Below, in pieces: positions 9,345-15,558 of a DNA stretch of 64,000 nt. Source of the stretch: CAVVAY01 sp963746465 (lineage in GTDB: Bacteria > Actinomycetota > Actinomycetes > JACCUZ01); the NCBI GenBank assembly GCA_963746465.1, contig CAVVAY010000005.1, forward strand, positions 558,001 through 622,000, given 5' to 3'. A program made the position numbers and the translations under genes. Positions within the stretch are counted from its first letter, which is position 1; every line of letters starts with the position of its first letter. The notes below the pieces were generated by a model that was given only the letters and a program-made list of their open reading frames with translations, made no database searches and was not told where the DNA came from.

Positions 9345-10601
9345 ATGACACGTTCTCGCTCCGTTCTCCTGGCACGCCTGGCAGCCGCAGCGCTGTCGGT
9401 CGGACTCGCGACGAGCCTGCTCCCTGCCCCGACCGCCGTCGCGGCGACGCCGCGGGTGAAGTCGGCGTTCTTCGGGATGACCGACAACGACCCCACGTCG
9501 TGGCCGACCGAACCCGTGGGCGCTGTCCGCCTCTGGGACACCGGCACGACGTGGCGAGACATCGAGACCAGCCAGGGGGTCTTCGACTTCTCGCGGCTGG
9601 ACGCCCAGGTCGCGGCGGCCCGCAGCCACGGCGCGCGGGTCCTGATCGTCCTCGGCCAGACGCCCCGTTTCCACGCCCTGAAGCCCAACGCTTCGTCCTA
9701 CTACGGACGCGGAGCGGCTTCGGTGCCGACGCTGGCGTCCTGGAAGAACTACGTGGGCAAGCTTGTCCGTCGGTACAAGGGACGCGGCGTCGACTACCAG
9801 ATCTGGAACGAGGCGAACGTTCTCGGGTTCTGGGCCGGGACTCCGGCCAAGATGGCCGAGCTGACGAAGGTCGCCGCAAAGATCGTGCGGAACAACGACG
9901 GCGGTGCGAACGTGATCAGCCCGGCGCTGGCCACACGCCTCTCCGGTCAGCGCAAGTGGCTTCGCACGTTCTACGCGCAGCGGACCGGTGGATCGCCCGT
10001 CGCACGCTGGATCGACGTCGTGTCGCTGAACCTCTATCCGGGAACGCGAGAGCGCCCGGAGCACTCGATGGCACTGCTCGACGCGTCCCGCAGCATGCTC
10101 AGGGCCGCCGGCGTCCGCAAGCCGATCTGGAACACCGAGATCAACTACGGGCTGCAGACCGGGGGCGGTGGCACGGCCGCGCGGATTTCGGAGAAGCGCC
10201 AGGCCTCGTATGTCGCGCGCACGTACGTCCTGAACGCCGCCAACGGGGTGTCGAAGGTGTTCTGGTACTCCTGGGGTCTCCAGCGGCTCGCCAACACGCG
10301 GCTGACGTACGCGAGCGGCTCCCTCACGCCGGCCGGTCGGGCGTACGGCAACGTGCGTGGCTGGCTGGTGGGTGCTCGCGTGCCCTCCTGCTCCAGGGAT
10401 GGCCGCGGCACGTACCACTGCGTGGTGAAGTACTCCGGCGGTGTCCGGCACATCTTCTGGAACCCGACGAGGCGGGTGTCGATCAAGACCCCGGCCCACA
10501 CCACCAGCTGGACGAGCCTCGGCGGGGTGTCCACGCGGATCCGGGCGAACAAGTCGCTCTCGGTGGACTTCGCGCCGAAGATGGTGCGCTCGAGCCGCTA
10601 G
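9345..10601 (+). CDS. Secreted glycoside-hydrolase-like (GH-A fold) protein, copy 2
   Basis: 418 residues, a tandem paralogue of the preceding gene. Shared blocks include RLWDTGTTWR, FDFSRLD, IWNEAN (Glu156, likely acid/base), SLNLYP, KPIWNTEINYG (Glu265, likely nucleophile), FWYSWG and the C-terminal Cys module (CSRDGRGTYHCVVKYSGGVR). A signal peptide covers about residues 1-34 (cleavage near TAVAATP). The ATG at 9345 has GAGG nine bases upstream; the in-frame ATG at 9330 lacks a ribosome site and would extend the signal peptide by five residues. The 113-128 base gap to copy 1 shows no strong terminator, so the two may be cotranscribed. Confidence 0.8.
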   Translation: MTRSRSVLLARLAAAALSVGLATSLLPAPTAVAATPRVKSAFFGMTDNDPTSWPTEPVGAVRLWDTGTTWRDIETSQGVFDFSRLDAQVAAARSHGARVLIVLGQTPRFHALKPNASSYYGRGAASVPTLASWKNYVGKLVRRYKGRGVDYQIWNEANVLGFWAGTPAKMAELTKVAAKIVRNNDGGANVISPALATRLSGQRKWLRTFYAQRTGGSPVARWIDVVSLNLYPGTRERPEHSMALLDASRSMLRAAGVRKPIWNTEINYGLQTGGGGTAARISEKRQASYVARTYVLNAANGVSKVFWYSWGLQRLANTRLTYASGSLTPAGRAYGNVRGWLVGARVPSCSRDGRGTYHCVVKYSGGVRHIFWNPTRRVSIKTPAHTTSWTSLGGVSTRIRANKSLSVDFAPKMVRSSR

Positions 10602-10622
10602 CGCCTCGAGCGTTCTCGGGGG

Positions 10623-10695
10623 TTCTCCACAGGCTGGTGGTGGTTCCCCACAGCCGCGAGCTCGTTCTCCACACGGCTGGCCGGACTTCCCCACA
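10623..10695. repeat. Four helically phased TTCYCCACA boxes
   Basis: The nonamers TTCTCCACA, TTCCCCACA, TTCTCCACA and TTCCCCACA begin at 10623, 10644, 10665 and 10687, so they are 21, 21 and 22 bases apart, all in the same orientation and alternating T/C at position 4. They resemble the actinobacterial DnaA box (TTGTCCACA) with two changes in each copy. They lie just downstream of a stop codon and upstream of two hairpins, outside any gene. The regular two-turn spacing suggests cooperative protein binding on one DNA face. Confidence 0.55.
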
Positions 10696-10754
10696 GGACT
10701 AGTCCGAACAGGTCGTGCACGCCGGGTCGGGCCGGGACTAGAACTCAGGGCAAC

Positions 10755-10829
10755 CGAGCACCCGTTCCCCCCGCCGGGTGCTCGACGGGACCCGCGTCAT
10801 CCCAACCCCCCCCGGGATGACGCGGGTCC
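10755..10829. terminator. Two adjacent perfect hairpins between convergent genes
   Basis: The first inverted repeat has 10-base arms (10755-10764 and 10775-10784) around a 10-base loop. The second has perfect 16-base arms (10788-10803 and 10814-10829) around a C-rich 10-base loop. They lie between a plus-strand gene ending at 10601 and a minus-strand gene ending at 10839, as expected of a bidirectional terminator. No U-tract follows, which is usual for high-GC actinobacteria. Confidence 0.7.
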
Positions 10830-10838
10830 ATCACGTCG

Positions 10839-11948
10839 CTACGACTCGCTCCGGGCCTGGGTCACCGGCGCCGGGGAGGGGCGTAGGACGGAGCGGAGAC
10901 GGCGGCGTACCGGCATCTCGACGAAGCGCGCGGACAACCACGCCAGCGTCACCGTGAGCGCGACCGTGAGGATGATCCCCACCGCGAACCGACGGCCGCC
11001 AGGCGACACGACCGGCAGCACGAGAAACATGACCGGGACGTGGAACAGGTACAGCCCGTAGCTGATGTCTGCCACGAAGGACACCGGACGCCACGGCTTG
11101 CCGCGCACCAAGAGGAGCAGCGCCAGGAAGATGCCCACCGCCCAGGCGACTGCGACCAGCCGGGGATGCGCACCGGACCAGAGGTCGCGGCCGGCCGTCG
11201 ACCACTGCGTCCATGCGTAGAGGCCCACGGCCACGATCGACCCCAGCACCGCAACCGCGGTCGAAGTGGCGCCGCGGTGCCGCAGGTAGATCCAGCGCCC
11301 CACGAGGATCACGAACACGTACGACAAGTGCTCGGCGACGAGGTAGACGGGGCCCTGGACGAAGCGCGCGAGCTCGTGCAGGACAAGCACCGCGCCGGTG
11401 AGCAGCCAGGTCGTCGACACCGGCCGTCTCTTGGCCACTCCGATGGAGGCGGCGAGCAAGCCGTACCAGTAGTACTCGACACTGAGCGTCCACAGCACGA
11501 ACAGTGCACCGATCCCGCCGAACGTGGCGCCGAGGCCGACGGCCTCGAGGAGGCTCCACCCGGACTGCGCCCTGTCGGCGTTGTAGCCGGCCATCGGCGG
11601 CCACCCTTGGCGGATGCCCAGCCAACCGACTAACACCGCCAGACCGACTGCCAAGATCATCGCCGGCAGGAGCCGGGCAGCGCGTTTTGCGAGGAACTCG
11701 CCTCGACCCTCGACGTCGGCAACCTGGGACACGATGTAGCCGCTGACGAGGAAGAACAGCAACAGACCCGTGTGCCCGCCGGCCTGGTGGTCGACTCGCA
11801 GCAGGTCGATCCCGCCGAGGTACAGCTGCCACGGCTGCCAGATGAAGCCGACGATGCCGGTCCAGAGCCCCACGATGTGGGCCGCCAGAACCATCGTCAC
11901 AGCCACCGCACGGGCGGCGTGCACGCCAGGTACGAACCCCGTGGTCAC
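10839..11948 (-). CDS. Acyltransferase family 3 integral membrane protein (OafA/YrhL-like)
   Basis: 369 residues with about ten hydrophobic helices. The N-terminal motif GFVPGVHAARAVAVTMVLAAH carries the R..(A/P)...V...H pattern of acyltransferase-3 proteins, with the conserved His in the first helix. A second conserved region is LLLFFLVSGYIVS followed by the basic loop FLAKRAARLLPA. Members transfer acetyl or succinyl groups to extracytoplasmic sugars, peptidoglycan or antibiotics. The start is GTG at 11948. The acceptor is unknown; the nearby secreted glycosidase-like pair suggests a surface carbohydrate. Confidence 0.85.
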   Translation of the reverse strand: MTTGFVPGVHAARAVAVTMVLAAHIVGLWTGIVGFIWQPWQLYLGGIDLLRVDHQAGGHTGLLLFFLVSGYIVSQVADVEGRGEFLAKRAARLLPAMILAVGLAVLVGWLGIRQGWPPMAGYNADRAQSGWSLLEAVGLGATFGGIGALFVLWTLSVEYYWYGLLAASIGVAKRRPVSTTWLLTGAVLVLHELARFVQGPVYLVAEHLSYVFVILVGRWIYLRHRGATSTAVAVLGSIVAVGLYAWTQWSTAGRDLWSGAHPRLVAVAWAVGIFLALLLLVRGKPWRPVSFVADISYGLYLFHVPVMFLVLPVVSPGGRRFAVGIILTVALTVTLAWLSARFVEMPVRRRLRSVLRPSPAPVTQARSES

Positions 11949-11980
11949 GAGACGGGAGCCTAACGGTCTCGCGACATCCT

Positions 11981-12004
11981 CCTAGATGTCGTAGTACAGC
12001 TCGA
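11981..12004. repeat. Duplicate of glnA 3' end, candidate attachment-site copy
   Basis: 24 bases identical to 13548-13571, which is the end of glnA1. Read on the minus strand the copy still encodes the last GlnA residues (ELYYDI) and a TAG stop. The two copies are direct repeats 1567 bases apart and differ immediately outside the 24 bases. A 7-base inverted repeat (11972-11978 and 11985-11991) overlaps this copy. It looks like the displaced original gene end left by an insertion. Confidence 0.65.
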
Positions 12005-12031
12005 GCAGTCGACCTGTCTCTCGGAGTACTG

Positions 12032-13117
12032 CTAGCGAACAGGGCGGTGGGTGCCCCACGCCGGAGCGCTGTCCCACTTCTTGCTCCTGGTCAGGTTCAC
12101 CTTGCGCACGACGCCGCCGTCCTCGATCCGGACGCGGAAGACGTCAGCGTTGTCGTTCTCGCCGACGCCGCCTGTGCGGCCCACCGCTATCCAGCCCTGC
12201 CCGTCATGAAAGCCCGGTGCGAAGCTCGAACCGAGGTACTGCTTGTCGGCCGGTGCGTGGGTGATCTTGTGCAGACCCGTGCCGTCGGGGTTGGCCCAGT
12301 AGAGGTTGGAGGGACCTTCTTCGCCCTTGGGCTGACAACGGAAGAGCAGCAGCGAGCCGTCGGGGGAGAATGTCGGACGGTCCTGGCAGTTCAGTGACCA
12401 CGGGGTGATCTGCTGCGCATCCGCCGGCGAGCCGAGCGGCTGGACGAACACAGCAGTGTTCTCGTCCGGGCTGTAGCGAGTGCGGATGAAGGCGATCCGC
12501 TCTCTGTCGGGCGAGAAGGACGGGTCGGAGGTGTCGAACTCTGGAGGCTGTCCCCGATGCCGCTCCGGAGTGCTGGTCACCTGGTGACCATGGGTCCCGT
12601 CCAGTCCCACGACGAAGATCGCCGAGTAGTGCGTCCATTCCGGCGCATTCGGCGTATCGCGTGGCGCCACCGTGCGGGCGTACGCGAGGGAGCGGCCGTC
12701 GGGAGCGAAGAACGGCTCGGTGGCGTACACGCACCGGTCATGCGTGCAGGGCACAACGGCGCGGACCCTGCCTGTATCAGGGTTCACCACCATGACCCGG
12801 CTCGTGCTTTCGTCGACCTTGAAGCGCTCGAAGGTCAGCCTCTTCCCATCCGGAGACCACGCTGGGACGTTGTCCCTCCAGCCCTTGGGAGGATGGGTGA
12901 CCTGTCGGACGTGGCTTCCGTCGCGGTTCGTCACGAAGAGAGCACCCTTGCTCTGTTCGACGTCGAAGTAGCGGCGGAAGACGATCTGACCGTTATAGGC
13001 GTCGGCAGCTCTCGTGCTCTCGCGGCCATCACTTCCGACACCGGCGGATACCGGCATAGCCATGGCCACGGTCAGTACCGCGGTAGAGGCCGCCACCAGC
13101 AAGGCTGTGCGCTTCAT
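12032..13117 (-). CDS. Secreted TolB/PD40-type beta-propeller protein
   Basis: 361 residues. A signal peptide (MKRTALLVAASTAVLTVAMA..., cleavage near VSAG) is followed by at least five PD40/WD40-like blades recognisable from repeats such as PAWSPDGKRLTFER, PFFAPDGRSLAYAR, PSFSPDRERIAFIR and PTFSPDGSLLLFRC. Such propellers usually bind proteins or ligands outside the membrane; no catalytic domain is attached. The start is ATG 13117, preceded by GGAGAGCC; a longer frame upstream lacks a signal sequence. It is the only gene on the segment bounded by the 24-base glnA-end repeat, so it may have arrived by insertion. Confidence 0.8.
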   Translation of the reverse strand: MKRTALLVAASTAVLTVAMAMPVSAGVGSDGRESTRAADAYNGQIVFRRYFDVEQSKGALFVTNRDGSHVRQVTHPPKGWRDNVPAWSPDGKRLTFERFKVDESTSRVMVVNPDTGRVRAVVPCTHDRCVYATEPFFAPDGRSLAYARTVAPRDTPNAPEWTHYSAIFVVGLDGTHGHQVTSTPERHRGQPPEFDTSDPSFSPDRERIAFIRTRYSPDENTAVFVQPLGSPADAQQITPWSLNCQDRPTFSPDGSLLLFRCQPKGEEGPSNLYWANPDGTGLHKITHAPADKQYLGSSFAPGFHDGQGWIAVGRTGGVGENDNADVFRVRIEDGGVVRKVNLTRSKKWDSAPAWGTHRPVR

Positions 13118-13548
13118 CGGCTCTCCGTCTTCGTTGCGCGGCAGGGCGCTGCCCAGAGTGGGGGATGAGCCGAAGGTACTCGCGACGGCAACCCCGATGT
13201 CACCGGCTACGCAAGCGCCGTGTGCTCGGGCGCTGCGTCTCGAACCCGTCTCGCGCATCCGCCATACAGCAAGGGCCGGATCCGTCACGCCCACTGTCAC
13301 ATGGCTTCTCCGTGACGGATCCGGCCCGATCCGCGTACCGCCACCGCAAAGCCAAAAACACAGCACTACCTGCGCTTATCCAGCCGTTAACCGTCACACA
13401 ACCGTCGACCCAGACGGGTAAGGCACCAGCCCACAACGATCACGGTGCGGCTGTCGCCGTCTTGACGACGAGACCAGCCTGACCTCCGCATGGGCTCGGC
13501 ACCTACCTCGAGGGCTCGCGTTTCCGAAGATCAGGAGCCTAGAGACAC
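13118..13548. other. Gene-free 431-base stretch between glnA and propeller gene
   Basis: No convincing gene is seen; the longest frames lack ribosome sites and cross a strong inverted repeat. It holds that inverted repeat (13273-13327), a relatively A-rich stretch around 13340-13400, and at its right edge the glnA-end copy of the direct repeat. Base composition is visibly less GC-rich than the flanking glnA gene, fitting inserted DNA. Confidence 0.6.
13273..13327. terminator. Perfect 17-base inverted repeat, probable glnA terminator
   Basis: Arms 13273-13289 and 13311-13327 are perfectly complementary, with a 21-base loop; each arm also holds the palindrome GGATCC. It lies about 220 bases past the glnA stop in the direction of glnA transcription and 156 bases ahead of the propeller gene. 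Termination is the simplest reading. Given its place inside a repeat-bounded segment, it could instead be part of a mobile element. Confidence 0.5.
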
Positions 13549-13571
13549 CTAGATGTCGTAGTACAGCTCGA
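13548..13571. repeat. glnA-end copy of the 24-base direct repeat
   Basis: Identical to 11981-12004. It covers the last residues and TAG stop of glnA1, so any element joined here kept the gene's reading frame intact, which is typical of site-specific integration at a gene 3' end. No integrase gene is present between the copies. Confidence 0.6.
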
Positions 13572-14973
13572 ACTCGTGGGGGTGCGGGCGCAGCCGGATC
13601 GGGTCGATCTCGTGGGTGCGCTTGTACTCGATCCAGGTCTCGATCAGGTCCTCGGTGAAGACCCCGCCCTCCATCAGGTAGGCGCTGTCCTCCTCCAGCG
13701 AGGTCAGGACCTCGGGCAGCGACGACGGGACCTGGGCGATCTCGGCGTGCTCGTCCGGGGGCAGCTCGTAGAGGTCCTTGTCGACCGGCTGGTCGGGCTC
13801 GATCTTGTTGCGGATGCCGTCCAGGCCGGCCATCAGCATCGCCGAGAAGGCCAGGTAGGGGTTGGACGACGGGTCCGGCACCCGGAACTCGATCCGCTTC
13901 GCCTTCGGGTTGGCACCGGTGATCGGGATCCGGATGCACGCCGAGCGGTTGCGCTGCGAGTAGACCAGGTTGACGGGGGCCTCGAAGCCGGGGACCAGTC
14001 GGTGGTAGCTGTTCATCGTCGGGTTGGTGAACGCGAGCAGCGACGGCGCGTGCTTGAGCAGCCCGCCGATGTAGTAGCGCGCCATGTCCGACAGCCCGGC
14101 GTAGCCCAGCTCGTCGTAGAACAGCGGGTTCCCGTCCTTCCACAGCGACTGGTGGCAGTGCATGCCGGACCCGTTGTCACCGAACAGCGGCTTGGGCATG
14201 AAGGTGGCCGTCTTCCCGGCCGCCCAGGCGACGTTCTTGATGATGTACTTGAACAACATCAGCTGGTCCCCGGCATGCAGCAGGGTGTCGAACCTGTAGT
14301 TGATCTCGGCCTGACCGGCGGTGCCGACCTCGTGGTGCGCGCGCTCCACCTGGATGCCGGCGCGACCCAGCTCGATCGACATCTGGTCGCGCAGGTCGGA
14401 GTAGTGGTCGACCGGCGGCACCGGGAAGTAGCCGCCCTTGTAGCGCGTCTTGTAGCCGCGGTTGCCGCCCTCCTCGACGCGTCCGGAGTTCCAGGCGCCC
14501 TCGATGGAGTCGATGTAGTAGTAGCCGGCGTTCTGCTTGGTCTCGAAACGCACGTCGTCGAAGACGTAGAACTCGGCCTCCGGGCCGAAGTAGGCGGTGT
14601 CGGCAACGCCGGAGCCGGCCAGGTAGGCCTCGGCCTTGGCCGCGATGTTGCGCGGGTCCCGGCTGTACGGCTCGTCGGTGAACGGGTCGACGATGGAGAA
14701 GTTCAGCGCGAGCGTCTTCTCGACCCGGAACGGGTCCAGGTACGCCGTCGCGGGGTCCGGGATCAGCTTCATGTCCGACTCGTGGATGGCCTGGAAGCCG
14801 CGGATCGACGACCCGTCGAACATCTGCCCGTTGGTGAAGAAGTCCTCGTCCACCGACTGGGCGGGGACGTTGAAGTGCTGCATCACCCCCGGCAGGTCGC
14901 AGAACCGCACGTCGACGAACTGCACGTCCTCGTCCTTGATGAAGCGCAGGACCTCGTCCGCGTTGCTGAACAT
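13549..14973 (-). CDS. glnA: Glutamine synthetase type I, adenylylation-regulated
   Basis: 474 residues, the standard length of the regulated GSI-beta enzyme. It is the main ammonia-assimilating glutamine synthetase. Motifs: FDGSSIRGF (about 53-61), PEAEFYVF (about 129), HHEVGTAGQAEINYRF, NGSGMHCHQSLW, NRSACIRIP and EFRVPDPSSNPYLAFSAML. Tyr402 in KDLYELPPDE is the expected adenylylation target of GlnE (3509-6502). The start is ATG 14973 after a GAGGA site. A complete GlnR-type operator lies 59-96 bases upstream. Its last codons and stop are duplicated 1.57 kb downstream. Confidence 0.97.
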   Translation of the reverse strand: MFSNADEVLRFIKDEDVQFVDVRFCDLPGVMQHFNVPAQSVDEDFFTNGQMFDGSSIRGFQAIHESDMKLIPDPATAYLDPFRVEKTLALNFSIVDPFTDEPYSRDPRNIAAKAEAYLAGSGVADTAYFGPEAEFYVFDDVRFETKQNAGYYYIDSIEGAWNSGRVEEGGNRGYKTRYKGGYFPVPPVDHYSDLRDQMSIELGRAGIQVERAHHEVGTAGQAEINYRFDTLLHAGDQLMLFKYIIKNVAWAAGKTATFMPKPLFGDNGSGMHCHQSLWKDGNPLFYDELGYAGLSDMARYYIGGLLKHAPSLLAFTNPTMNSYHRLVPGFEAPVNLVYSQRNRSACIRIPITGANPKAKRIEFRVPDPSSNPYLAFSAMLMAGLDGIRNKIEPDQPVDKDLYELPPDEHAEIAQVPSSLPEVLTSLEEDSAYLMEGGVFTEDLIETWIEYKRTHEIDPIRLRPHPHEFELYYDI

Positions 14974-15031
14974 CCATCCTCCTCGTTACCGGGCGGCCGG
15001 CTGCCGTCTGAACGGACGCTAGGGGGAGGGG

Positions 15032-15069
15032 ATTTCCCTGCGGTGACCCTCGTGTTTCCGTCGTGTTAC
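15032..15069 (-). promoter_or_regulatory. GlnR-type operator upstream of glnA
   Basis: Read on the minus strand, four pentamers GTAAC, GAAAC, GTCAC and GAAAT occur at 15069-15065, 15058-15054, 15047-15043 and 15036-15032, each exactly 11 bases from the next. This is the full a-b-a-b arrangement of the actinobacterial GlnR box (gTnAC-n6-GaAAC twice). It lies 59-96 bases before the glnA start, so glnA is very likely under GlnR nitrogen control. The RDD gene diverges from the same region (start 15112). Confidence 0.85.
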
Positions 15070-15111
15070 GGCTCCGCGCAGTCTGCCGTGCGGCCAAAGT
15101 ACGCTGCCCGG

Positions 15112-15555
15112 GTGGTGGAGAGGCGGGACGTCGCGACCTGGCTGGAGGGGCCTGGCGGCCGTCGCGGGGCGCCGGGGCAGTACGCCGGGGCGCGGCTGGG
15201 CCTGCCCGAGCACGGTCCGGGTTCCCTCGCGAGCGTCGGCCGACGGATCGTCGCCTACCTGATCGACTCCGTCGCCTGCGCCCTGATCGCCTACGGCCTG
15301 CTCCGCGACCAGCAGCTGACCCTGCTCGTCTTCGTGGTCGAGGTCATGGCCTTGACCTGGCTGGCCGGCGGCTCGGCCGGCCAGCTGGCCTACGGCCTGC
15401 GGGTCATCCGGCTCGACGGCCGTCCGACCGGGCTCCCTCGGGCAGCCCTGCGCACGCTGCTCCTCTGCCTGCTGATCCCCGCATTGATCTGGGACCGCGA
15501 CGGCCGCGGCCTGCACGACAAGGCCGCCGGCACCGTCGTGGTCCGGGCGCGTTGA
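15112..15555 (+). CDS. RDD family membrane protein
   Basis: 147 residues. The RDD signature is GRRIVAYLIDSVACALIAYG: an Arg and the Asp of the first helix. A second helix follows (LTLLVFVVEVMALTWLAGG), then the motif GQLAYGLRVIRLDGRP and the closing WDRDGRGLHDKAAGTVVV. Three membrane segments. Function of the family is unknown. An RDD protein also borders glnA1 in mycobacteria (Rv2219A), supporting the call. The start is GTG at 15112 or 15115; the frame runs far upstream antisense to glnA, but that is not coding. Confidence 0.85.
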   Translation: MVERRDVATWLEGPGGRRGAPGQYAGARLGLPEHGPGSLASVGRRIVAYLIDSVACALIAYGLLRDQQLTLLVFVVEVMALTWLAGGSAGQLAYGLRVIRLDGRPTGLPRAALRTLLLCLLIPALIWDRDGRGLHDKAAGTVVVRAR

Positions 15556-15558
15556 GGC

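Noticed and set aside
10623..10695. Cluster of DnaA-like boxes as a replication origin
   Set aside because: All boxes deviate from TTGTCCACA at two positions, and dnaA, dnaN, gyrB, rpmH or an AT-rich unwinding region are not near.
13200..13436. 78-codon minus-strand frame between glnA and the propeller gene
   Set aside because: It crosses the perfect inverted repeat, has no ribosome site and no protein-like pattern.
11981..13571. tRNA-associated integration
   Set aside because: No tRNA-like cloverleaf is seen at either repeat; the repeat is the end of glnA itself.
13576..15555. Long plus-strand open frame antisense to glnA running into the RDD gene
   Set aside because: Only the last 147 codons are a recognisable protein; the rest mirrors glnA.
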